From assembly GCA_019247605.1 (NCBI GenBank), contig JAFBAS010000052.1, forward strand, positions 1-56,608: 56,608 nucleotides of DNA, written 5' to 3'. The position numbers and the translations under genes were made by a program. This DNA comes from Hyphomicrobiales bacterium. GTDB taxonomy: Bacteria; Pseudomonadota; Alphaproteobacteria; Rhizobiales; Beijerinckiaceae. The notes under the pieces are model-generated. The model made no database searches. It was given only the letters and a program-made list of their open reading frames with translations, and was not told where the DNA came from. Positions 26,439-35,326 of the stretch are shown here, one piece after another; position 1 is the first letter of the stretch, and every line of letters starts with the position of its first letter.

Positions 26439-27578
26439 TCACCGCAGCGGCACATGCACGCTGTTGAGCCTGCGGATCAGCTCGGCCATCCGGCGGCACC
26501 CGGTCTTTTCCTTGATGCTCCGCATATGCGTGTAGACCGTGGTGATGCTCACGGAGCGGCTACGCGCATACTCGCTCATGGAAACGCCCGACTGCAAGGC
26601 CTGCGCCAAGCCTGCTTCAGCTCGCGTGAGCCCGAAAGCCTCCCGAAAGACGCGGGACGCGCCTTCATTCTCCATGAGGGGATCGCGGACGAAGACGATG
26701 ACATCGGCCGATGCTTCCACCGCGCCATGGCGCTCCCCGGCCAGTGGTCGCACCGAGACGAGGTAGGACGGGCCGCCGGAAGGACGAGCCACCGTGAAAT
26801 CGGCGGGCATGCTGGACAAGTTTTTGTCGCGCAAATCACGCGTCGAGGCGAGCGCCGCCGCGAACCGCGCTTGTGCTTCGGCGGGCGAAAACGTGATGAC
26901 GTTCTGCTTCAGCCTGATCCCGTCATTGAGACGACCGAGCGCTTGCAACGCCTCATTGGCATAGAGCAACGTGCCGTCGGCACGTAGAAGGCCGACGCCG
27001 TCGACGAGGCGATCGAGCGCCTGCTCGAACGGGCGGCGCACGGCATCGAGCGAGCTGAGCCTGAGCCGGCGCGTCATATCATACGCACGTCCGACATGCG
27101 GCCAGAGCCTGTGCATCATCGCGGTCTCGGACGCGTCCACATGGCCCTGCTTGCCCGCGCGTTGCACCGACACGGAGGAGTATTGCGGGCCTTCGATGGG
27201 AAGGGCGGCGGCGACGACATATCGCAGCTCCATCGGCGCCAGGAACTCCGCATAGAACGGGTGGCGATCCATGGCGCGTTCGTCCATGAGCAAATAATCC
27301 CAGATGAGACTGCCGGGCTCGAGGCCGATGAGATGGGAAGCGCGCGGATTGATTTTCTGAAAGTGGGCGAGATATTTGATCTCGATGCCCGATGGAATTC
27401 CAAAGGATTGGGCTTCGATGAGCGCCATATCCGAGGCGTAGGTCGCGAGCGTCGCGCCGGCACCGCCGACGCATCGGGCCAACGCGCAAAGTGCATTCGG
27501 CCAGCGGGTCTCGTCGAGACCAGCGGAATAGATGGACTCGATCGCGGCGAAAACTTCGTCGGCTCCAGCCGTCGCCAC
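26439..27578 (-). CDS. LuxR-type (GerE HTH) transcriptional regulator, copy 2
   Basis: A 379-aa paralogue of the preceding-coordinate LuxR gene, with the same domain order and an almost identical last 190 residues, including the whole helix-turn-helix (MSEYARSRSVSITTVYTHMR). The N-terminal half differs at many positions (for example IESIYSAGLDETRWPNALCA), while keeping the FQKINPRA and GSLIWDYLLMDERAMDR blocks. GTG 27578 aligns with the ATG of copy 1; longer in-frame starts exist up to a TTG at 27671. The divergence pattern suggests ligand specificity changed while DNA binding stayed the same. Confidence 0.8.
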   Translation of the reverse strand: MATAGADEVFAAIESIYSAGLDETRWPNALCALARCVGGAGATLATYASDMALIEAQSFGIPSGIEIKYLAHFQKINPRASHLIGLEPGSLIWDYLLMDERAMDRHPFYAEFLAPMELRYVVAAALPIEGPQYSSVSVQRAGKQGHVDASETAMMHRLWPHVGRAYDMTRRLRLSSLDAVRRPFEQALDRLVDGVGLLRADGTLLYANEALQALGRLNDGIRLKQNVITFSPAEAQARFAAALASTRDLRDKNLSSMPADFTVARPSGGPSYLVSVRPLAGERHGAVEASADVIVFVRDPLMENEGASRVFREAFGLTRAEAGLAQALQSGVSMSEYARSRSVSITTVYTHMRSIKEKTGCRRMAELIRRLNSVHVPLR

Positions 27579-27740
27579 TAGCGCGCTCCCACGCCCCGCT
27601 GAGGCCCCATCTCCCCCTGTAATGAGTTCCAAGTTCGCCTGCAATCCAATCCCCGCTCCAACAGCGGACAATTAGAGTGTGCACGTTGTCTGTCATCATC
27701 ATTTCTGGGGATGCTGGATGGGTATTTGCCTCCCTATTTC

Positions 27741-27823
27741 CGCTCATCCCCGCGAAGGCGGGGACCCAGATTCCCATGGGCCTGTTTTATAATCCTGGTT
27801 CCCCGCCTTCGCGGGGATGAGCG
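27741..27823. repeat. 24-bp perfect inverted repeat (REP-like)
   Basis: Arms at 27741-27764 and 27800-27823 are exact reverse complements, each containing CATCCCCGCGAAGGCGGGGA as the core, and each arm is itself a short hairpin (CCCCGC-GAAG-GCGGGG). The 35-bp centre is less GC-rich. Such elements are common intergenic repeats in Hyphomicrobiales. No transposase is nearby. Confidence 0.75.
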
Positions 27824-27894
27824 GGTAGGTTTGGGCCGAGGGTGGAGGTGGCCCCCTTCTCCCGCGCTCTTCGCGCGGGATAAGGAGAAGGACC

Positions 27895-28145
27895 GTGTCA
27901 CCCCGGCGAGGCTCGCAAGGCGAGCCTCGGGAAGGGGTACAGGAAGCGGCGGGGTTATGGGTTCCCTTCCCCTCGCGGCCTGCGGCCGCTCGGCCGGGAA
28001 GGACACCCATCTTTTGGGCACCCCGGTCGTGTCACCCCCGGCGAGGCTCGCAAAGCGAGCCTCGGGAAGGGGGTCCAGGAAGCGGCGGGGTTTATGGGTT
28101 CCCTTCCCCTCGCGGCCTGCGGCCGCTCGGCCGGGAAGGACACCC
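27895..28145 (+). repeat. Interspersed palindromic repeat, two tandem copies (locus 2)
   Basis: Copy A is 27895-28028 and copy B 28029-28145. Each begins GTGTCACCCC, continues with CGAGGCTCGC-AAG-GCGAGCCTCG (copy B has AAA in the loop), then GGGAAGGGG, a GGCGGGG TTATGGGTTCCC segment, and a second hairpin around GCGGCC-TGC-GGCCGC before CCGGGAAGGACACCC. The array ends 16 bp from the autotransporter stop. The rest of 27579-27894 holds the upstream region of LuxR copy 2, the 24-bp inverted repeat and a further hairpin near 27856-27889. The ORFs crossing it are artefacts of the repeat. Confidence 0.85.
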
Positions 28146-28161
28146 TAGTTGTCCGCGGGTC

Positions 28162-30657
28162 CTAGAACCGCAAGTTCACATTGCCCTTGAAGGCATTGTC
28201 CGTGGCCCGCTGGCCGTATTGCCCCGAATAGGAAACGCCGACCGAAAGCATCGAGGTGAGCGAGTACTCGATGCCGGCTTCGGCCACGAAGGCGTCGCGG
28301 TCGATCGGCACGCCCGAGACGCTGAACGCCTGCGCGCCGCCCTGGAAGCTCAAGAGCACCGAGGGCACGACATCGCCATAAGCGTGGCGCCAGCCGACCA
28401 TGGTCTTCAGCGTGAGCGGCATCGACGCGAAGGCGAGCTGGCCGCGCACGCCGAGCGTCGTCGTCTGCACGTTGAAGTCGCGCGCCGAAGCCGTGAGTGC
28501 CGAGGTGCCGCCGACTTCCGTGAAGCCGTTCTGATGGATGAGGAAGGCGGCCCCGCCCGCGAAGGGCTCGACGAAGGCGCGTGAACCGCCGCCAAAGCCA
28601 AGGCCAGCGAGCTGGATGCGGTACCCCACCTCGCCGAAGCCTTGGGCCGTGTAGCCGCCGTTGTTCGAGGAGAGCGCCTCGAAGAAGCCCGGGAAGGCGA
28701 CCTGGCGCGTCGTCGAGGTGGTGTTCGTGCCGTAAAGCGCGCCGGCACGAAGCTGCAGCGCACCGAAGCTCGCGCCCGCATAAGCGCCGCCGAAGACGCT
28801 CTCGAAGGTGGACGAGGAGCCGCGCTGGTTCACGGTGATTTGGTCATTGGTGTAGCCGCCGGCGAGGCCGAAGCGCCAATCCCCCCCCATGAAGTTCGTG
28901 GCCGAGACATCGCCGCCGAGCACGAAGCCGCCGGTGGTGCGCGAGAGTGAAGCGGCGTTGCCGTCGCTCGAGACGCGCCCCCAATCGCCGAAGCCCTCGC
29001 CCCAGAGATCGAAGATGCGCGGCTGGTAGAAGCTCGCCGAGACGGGCGCGACCGGGCCTTTGCGCGTCGGAAGATCGGCCGCGTAGGCGCCAGTGGTCTC
29101 CCGCGCGGCGCCGAGCACGGGCGGTGCGACGGGCTGGTTCAAGCGATCGAGGATCGCGGTGTTCGGCAAGGTCGCGTCCGTGAAGGCGGCGCTCACGGTC
29201 GAGGCATGTACCTCGCCTGAGAGCGCGTTGAAGATTTGCGGAGCGTTGGCGATGGGTTGATTGGAGACCGCGTTGAAGAGCGTTCCCGAGCCCAGCGCCT
29301 GCACCGCATTCGCGGCCGCCTTCTGGTTCGGAGTCGTGGCCGCCGCGGCGAAAGTGCCAGGGGGAAGAACGGTGACCGCCGCTGCGTTTCCGCCGGCTGG
29401 CGTGTTGGCGGGTGGGGGAGGCGATGCCGCCGCGTTCTGGGTCACGCTGAGATCGAGCGCCTTGGTGGGATTAGCCGCATCCGGGGTGAGCGCGATCGTG
29501 GCGCCATTGGGCTGGACGACCGTTACAGTGTTGGTGAGCGTGTTCGTGGCGACGATCACGTTCTGGAAGCTCACCTTCTGGCCGGCCGTGAAGCCCGTTG
29601 CCGTCACTGTGAAGTTGCCGGCGAGCGTCACCGTGCTCGCGTTGATGGTCGGTGCCTGTGTCGGTGTCACCTGGAAAACGAGGGTCGTGCCCGCCGCGTG
29701 GGTGAAGGCCGCAACGCCCGTAACCATCGCGGTCGAGGACATCGTCGCCGTCCCACCGCCCATCACGTTGACTGTCCCGGCCCCTGCATTGCCGCTTAGA
29801 GCGCCATTTAGCACGCCCCCCGTGAAAATAACGGTGTCACTATGTGTCGATAACTTTACAGCCCCGTTTATTGAACCCGCTTGCTGCGTCAATGTCGTAG
29901 CCGCTGCGGCTGAAGATAAGTCGATAGCGGCGGTGGAGGCTGTGATTGTCCCGCTGTTGAGAATTCCTCCAGAGGCGATCCCTCCAGTACCGATCTGAAT
30001 GCCTATATTAGTCGCTCCCCCTATCACATTGATTGTGCCAGCGTTACTAATTCCAGCGGTATTACCAGTGGTGCTACTATTAATAACCGCAATCCCAACT
30101 GCGGCCACCCCGTTACTTCCATTCACGGTAAGCTTGCCCGTGTTACTGATCCCGGCTGCAGTATTACCGCCGGTGGCGGTGCTATTTCCTTGAAGGATAA
30201 TGCCAAAGGCAACACCGGCAGGTGCGGTAACGGAAACTGTGCCTGTATTACTAATCCCAGACACCCCACCACTCGCTACGACAGTACTATTCGAAACCAG
30301 AATTCCTGACGAGTTATTGCCATTGAGGGTGATGGCGCCTGTGTTTATGATCCCGCCTTTCGCAGTGCTACTAGTTATATTAATTCCTGCCTCAATATTC
30401 TGATTATTTGCGATCGTACCGGCATTCGTGACTGCGCCGGGGGTCACCGTTGCACCGCCTGTAATCACGATCGAGGTGATTGTCGTATTTGCGGGATTGG
30501 TGATTAGGGCAACCGTGCCGCCAGTCTGCGTAATATTCGCGGCCTCGGCCGACCCACCGAGAAGAAGCGCGGTGACACATGTCGAGGCGAGAAGCGCCGG
30601 CGGGCGGGAGAAGCCGGGTGCGAAGCGGCGGCGGGAAGCAGCGGGAATGATAGGCAT
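28162..30657 (-). CDS. Autotransporter (type Va secreted outer membrane protein)
   Basis: The 831-aa product begins with a basic, extended signal peptide ending near GGSAEAA. The passenger (about 40-430) is a run of degenerate repeats such as GISNTGTVSVTAPAGV, GISNTGKLTVNGSNG and GILNSGTITAST, which predict a beta-helix. A proline/alanine linker (AASPPPPANTPAGGNAAA) follows. The last ~280 residues (from IFDLWGEGFGDWGRVSSDGN) are an autotransporter beta-barrel ending in the expected aromatic residue (NVNLRF). The passenger coding DNA (about 29.8-30.5 kb) is visibly richer in A+T than its surroundings. It could act in adhesion or surface display; no protease triad is evident. Confidence 0.9.
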   Translation of the reverse strand: MPIIPAASRRRFAPGFSRPPALLASTCVTALLLGGSAEAANITQTGGTVALITNPANTTITSIVITGGATVTPGAVTNAGTIANNQNIEAGINITSSTAKGGIINTGAITLNGNNSSGILVSNSTVVASGGVSGISNTGTVSVTAPAGVAFGIILQGNSTATGGNTAAGISNTGKLTVNGSNGVAAVGIAVINSSTTGNTAGISNAGTINVIGGATNIGIQIGTGGIASGGILNSGTITASTAAIDLSSAAAATTLTQQAGSINGAVKLSTHSDTVIFTGGVLNGALSGNAGAGTVNVMGGGTATMSSTAMVTGVAAFTHAAGTTLVFQVTPTQAPTINASTVTLAGNFTVTATGFTAGQKVSFQNVIVATNTLTNTVTVVQPNGATIALTPDAANPTKALDLSVTQNAAASPPPPANTPAGGNAAAVTVLPPGTFAAAATTPNQKAAANAVQALGSGTLFNAVSNQPIANAPQIFNALSGEVHASTVSAAFTDATLPNTAILDRLNQPVAPPVLGAARETTGAYAADLPTRKGPVAPVSASFYQPRIFDLWGEGFGDWGRVSSDGNAASLSRTTGGFVLGGDVSATNFMGGDWRFGLAGGYTNDQITVNQRGSSSTFESVFGGAYAGASFGALQLRAGALYGTNTTSTTRQVAFPGFFEALSSNNGGYTAQGFGEVGYRIQLAGLGFGGGSRAFVEPFAGGAAFLIHQNGFTEVGGTSALTASARDFNVQTTTLGVRGQLAFASMPLTLKTMVGWRHAYGDVVPSVLLSFQGGAQAFSVSGVPIDRDAFVAEAGIEYSLTSMLSVGVSYSGQYGQRATDNAFKGNVNLRF

Positions 30658-30982
30658 GAGTGAAGGCCCCTTTTGCTCGTCTATCTTGGTGTCTGTCTTT
30701 CATCGTTGTCTTCAGGCGTCTCTTGGGCCTCGATCCTTGCCGAACGGCAGCCGAATCTAATTAGGCTCAGGACGTGCTTTTAACCCATGGCGCCCGGGTG
30801 GATCGTCATCAGAACCGATGAGGTTTCGGGTGTTTTATAAATTAGCTTAAGGCGCGTGATATTTGCGCATCAGGGGCGGGGGCGTTTGACCCTATGACAA
30901 TCTGAAACCAAGCGGGGCTGGCATGCCTCATCCGCCGCTCCCCTAGGCGGCTGCACCTTGAGGATGGGAGAAGGAGAGGACC
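30658..30982. other. Upstream region of the autotransporter gene
   Basis: A 325-bp stretch without a gene. It is more A+T-rich near 30820-30870 and should hold the autotransporter promoter, but I cannot assign convincing -35/-10 boxes. The distal end runs into the repeat array. Confidence 0.4.
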
Positions 30983-31490
30983 GTGTCACCCCGGCGAGGC
31001 TCGCAAGGCGAGCCTCGGGAAGGGGGTCCAGGAAGCGGCGGGGTTATGGGTTCCCTTCCCCTCGCGGCCTGCGGCCGCTCGGCCGGGAAGGACACCCATC
31101 TTTTGGGCACCCCGGTCGGGTCACCCCCGGCCAGGCTCGCAAGGCGAGCCTCGGGAAGGGGCCAAGGAAGCGGTGGGGTTATGGGTTCCCTTCCCCTCGC
31201 GGCCTGCGGCCGCTCGGCCGGGAATGACACCCATCTTTTTGGGCACCCCGGTCGTGTCACCCCCGGCGAGGCTCGCAAGGCGAGCCTCGGGAAGGGGGTC
31301 CAGGAAGCGGCGGGGTTATGGGTTCCCTTCCCCTCGCGGCCTTCGGCCGCTCGGCCGGGAATGACACCCATCTTTGGCACCCCGGTCGTGTCACCCCCGG
31401 CGAGGCTCGCAAGGCGAGCCTCGGGAAGGGGGGCCAGGAAGCGGCGAGCCTATGGGTTCCCTTCCCCTCGCGGCCTTCGGCCGCTCACTC
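30983..31490 (+). repeat. Interspersed palindromic repeat, four tandem copies (locus 3)
   Basis: Copies begin at about 30983, 31118, 31254 and 31388, giving a period of 134-136 bp. They share the two hairpins described for locus 2. Small differences mark each copy: GGCCAGG instead of GGCGAGG in copy 2, CGGCCTTCGGCCG instead of CGGCCTGCGGCCG in copies 3 and 4, and GGAATGACACC instead of GGAAGGACACC in copies 2 and 3. Copy 4 lacks the last part and stops about 6 bp before the aspC stop codon. The spacing and variants indicate growth by tandem duplication. Confidence 0.88.
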
Positions 31491-31496
31491 CTTCAA

Positions 31497-32855
<1,359 letters not shown>

Positions 32856-32941
32856 CTAGAACTCTCATCGGAACGTGATCGCCGTTATGTAAACGAGGCG
32901 CCGGCAGCGAGCCTGCCACCCGACTCAACCGGTTAAGTCTC

Positions 32942-33118
32942 TTGCGGTTCGCGAGCGGTGGGGGCATTTGGCGAGTGGCATTCGCCTTCGATCCGAAGCG
33001 GAAAGCTATTCTGCTGGCCGCTGGCGACAAAAGTGGCGTCAGTCAGTCGCGCTTCTACCGGCGGCTGATCGCCACGGCCGATGCGCGCTATGCAGCGCAT
33101 CTCGAGAGGATAAGGTGA
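32942..33118 (+). pseudogene. 5'-truncated RelE/ParE-type toxin remnant
   Basis: The reading frame 32942-33118 encodes about 58 residues that match the C-terminal half of RelE/ParE-like toxins: GGIWRVAFAFDPKRKAILLA, AGDKSG, FYRRLIATADARYAAHLERI. An in-frame stop at 32876 and the absence of an ATG mean the N-terminal half is missing. The stop codon is 6 bp before the ATG of an XRE-type antitoxin gene, which is the usual toxin-antitoxin order for this family. The rest of 32700-32941 shows nothing recognisable apart from the upstream region of aspC. Confidence 0.65.
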
Positions 33119-33124
33119 TACGTC

Positions 33125-33448
33125 ATGGTTCGCACATTGAGGGAAGTCCTGGACAGCCTGCCGGCCGATGAGCGGGCGGCGATCGACAGGCGCTACGAGG
33201 AGCTGGTCAACGAGGTCGAATCGCTACGGGAGTTGCGGCGCATCTCGGAAATGTCGCAAGCACAGATTGCGGAGACCCTCAAGATCAGTCAGCCGGCCGT
33301 CTCCAAGATGGAGAAGCAGACGGACATGTATCTTTCCACGCTACGCAGCTATGTCGGGGCGATGGGCGGCGAACTCGATGTGATCGTCCGGCTTCCCAAC
33401 CGCGCTCCCGTGAAGGTGAGATCGCTGGAGGATATGGCTTCGGCCTGA
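33125..33448 (+). CDS. XRE-family antitoxin (HigA-like)
   Basis: The 107-aa product has a helix-turn-helix of the XRE type (EMSQAQIAETLKISQPAVSK, then MEKQTDMYLSTLRSYVGAMG), preceded by a helical N-terminus (LDSLPADERAAIDRRYEEL). After the helix-turn-helix comes the short LDVIVRLPNR strand typical of antitoxins paired with RelE-like toxins. The upstream toxin is truncated, so this antitoxin appears to be orphaned and may now act only as a DNA-binding repressor or as protection against related toxins. Confidence 0.82.
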   Translation: MVRTLREVLDSLPADERAAIDRRYEELVNEVESLRELRRISEMSQAQIAETLKISQPAVSKMEKQTDMYLSTLRSYVGAMGGELDVIVRLPNRAPVKVRSLEDMASA

Positions 33449-33571
33449 CGATCGAAGCGATACACGCTCAAGCGAGCCCTCCCTTCTGATAGCAGCGAGG
33501 CTGCTTCGCCCGCCTATCCGCCCCTGCCACCGGCTTGCTTGCGGCACCCCCATGCCGCTAGAGCGATCCCC

Positions 33572-34081
33572 ATGAGCGCGGGCGACAAGCTGCGAAATCT
33601 CTCGCCGTCCTGGGTGAACCACCCGGCCCGGCAGACTTTGGCGTTCGGTGGCGCCGGCGTGGCGGCGGCAATCGTCCACTATGGCACGCTGATCGGGCTT
33701 GTGCAGGGGGGAATCCTGGCTCCCGTCCCGGCAACCCTTTGCGGCTATCTCGGCGGCGGCCTCGTCTCCTATGCTCTCAACCGGCGCCACACCTATCGCA
33801 GCGATCGCCCGCATCGCGAGGCCGTCTGGCGTTTCGTGGTGGTGGCAGCCGTGGGCTTCTTCCTCACTTGGGCCATCATGGGCGTGCTCGTGGATGGTTG
33901 GACCATGCCCTATCTGCCGGCGCAATTCCTCACGACCGGGATCGTATTGATATGGAGCTTTTTGGCCCATAGAGGGTGGACTTTTCGCCAGCGCCCGGAA
34001 GGCTCGGCAACCGAGGCAGCCCGTTCCGCGCCGGATTTTTCCGTTAAGGGCGATCGCGGAAAGCGGTCGCCAAGCGATTGA
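33572..34081 (+). CDS. GtrA-like membrane protein
   Basis: The 169-aa product has four predicted membrane segments and matches the GtrA family: QTLAFGGAGVAAAIVHYGTL in segment 1, LCGYLGGGLVSYALNRRHTY in segment 2, then WRFVVVAAVGFFLTWAIMG and FLTTGIVLIWSFLAHRGWTF. GtrA proteins are thought to flip or carry polyprenyl-linked sugars for cell-surface glycosylation. The final 25 residues are charged. ATG 33572 was chosen because it directly precedes the conserved part; a TTG at 33539 is in frame. No glycosyltransferase is adjacent. Confidence 0.8.
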   Translation: MSAGDKLRNLSPSWVNHPARQTLAFGGAGVAAAIVHYGTLIGLVQGGILAPVPATLCGYLGGGLVSYALNRRHTYRSDRPHREAVWRFVVVAAVGFFLTWAIMGVLVDGWTMPYLPAQFLTTGIVLIWSFLAHRGWTFRQRPEGSATEAARSAPDFSVKGDRGKRSPSD

Positions 34082-34102
34082 AGTTGGCCTATTTCCGACC
34101 CC

Positions 34103-35326
34103 ATGGCCTTTCCCGACCCGACCATCACGATACCCAGCGCCGAAGACATCGGCCTGCCCTCCGGGGGTTCGAACCTCGCGAAGGGGCGCTCGAGTGATGA
34201 AGCGAAGCTCATCGACCTTTTCGCGCGCCGCGGCTTCACGCGGGTCGAACCTCCGGTGCTGCAGCCGCTCGAACCTTTCCTCGAGCTCTCGGGCGAGGAT
34301 TTGCGCCGGCGCATGTTCGTGACAGGAGATGCCGAAGCGCGAGAGCTGTGCCTGCGCCCTGAATATACGATTCCCGTGTCTCGCTGGCATTTGGCGCTCC
34401 CGGGCAGCCCCCGTGCAGGCGCTTATGCCTATTTCGGCCCGGTGTTTCGTTTCCGAGACGGCGAAGCCAATGAATTCCTGCAAAGCGGGGTCGAGGACTT
34501 CGGACGCCAGGATCGGGAGGCCGCTGATGCGGAAATCCTGGATCTTGCGCTCGAAGCCCTGCGCGAGATGTCTGCCGGCCCGATCACGACATCGGTCGGC
34601 GATGTCGGGCTTTTCAGCGCACTTCTCGAGGCGATGCGCCTTTCCGGTTCGACCGCGAGGCGCTTGCGGCGGGCCTATGCGGCCGGTAAGGTCGGCACGC
34701 GCGCGCTCGCGACGCTCAGCTCGCCTTCCACCTCGCAGAACCATGCCGGGTTGCTCGCCGCGCTCCAAGGGCAAGATCCGGCGGCAGCGCGGCTCTTCGT
34801 CGAGGACATCCTCAAGATTGCGGGCATCTCGACGATAAGCGGCCGCTCGGCTCATCAAATCGCGGCCCGCTTTCTCGACCAGGCCACGAACGGGCCCTCC
34901 GGCCTCTCGGAAGAGCAGCTCAAAATTTTCGAGCGGTTCCTCGCCATCGCCGGCCATCCGGACGAGGCCGCCGACGCATTGCGCGCGCTCGCGTCCGATA
35001 CGAAGCTTGAACTCGGGCGCGCCGTCGAGACCCTCGAAATCCGCAACGGCTTCATGGAAGCGCGTGGGATCGACCTTTCGAGCTTGCACTTCTCGGCAAG
35101 CTTCGGACGCAACCTCGACTATTACACGGGCTTCGTCTTCGAGATCAGGAAGGCCGAGCCCGCGGCCTCGAAGCCGCTCGTCGGCGGGGGGCGCTATGAC
35201 GGCCTGCTGCGTCGGCTCGGCTCCGGTGAAGACGTGCCGGCCGTCGGATGCTCGATGTGGCTCGACCGCGTCTCGTCTCAGGGGCAAGGGACGGATCGTC
35301 GCGCCGAGGGGACACAGGTGTCGTGA
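34103..35326 (+). CDS. hisZ: ATP phosphoribosyltransferase regulatory subunit
   Basis: A 407-aa paralogue of histidyl-tRNA synthetase. It has class II synthetase motif 2 (YFGPVFRFRDGEANEFLQSG) and motif 3-like GGGRYDGLLRRLG, and YTGFVFEIR in place of the tRNA synthetase sequence. The anticodon-binding domain is absent, as expected for HisZ. Together with HisG it forms the first enzyme of histidine synthesis. Its stop overlaps the GTG start of the next gene (GTGA), so the two subunits are made in a coupled way. Confidence 0.9.
   Translation: MAFPDPTITIPSAEDIGLPSGGSNLAKGRSSDEAKLIDLFARRGFTRVEPPVLQPLEPFLELSGEDLRRRMFVTGDAEARELCLRPEYTIPVSRWHLALPGSPRAGAYAYFGPVFRFRDGEANEFLQSGVEDFGRQDREAADAEILDLALEALREMSAGPITTSVGDVGLFSALLEAMRLSGSTARRLRRAYAAGKVGTRALATLSSPSTSQNHAGLLAALQGQDPAAARLFVEDILKIAGISTISGRSAHQIAARFLDQATNGPSGLSEEQLKIFERFLAIAGHPDEAADALRALASDTKLELGRAVETLEIRNGFMEARGIDLSSLHFSASFGRNLDYYTGFVFEIRKAEPAASKPLVGGGRYDGLLRRLGSGEDVPAVGCSMWLDRVSSQGQGTDRRAEGTQVS

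Noticed and set aside
30983-31490. Tandem array considered as CRISPR
   Set aside because: Units are about 135 bp, almost wholly conserved, with no short spacers between identical repeats, and no cas gene is present.
33341-35287. A 648-codon minus-strand ORF across the XRE, GtrA and hisZ genes
   Set aside because: It spans three recognised genes on the opposite strand and has no motif; high GC makes such long antisense frames common.
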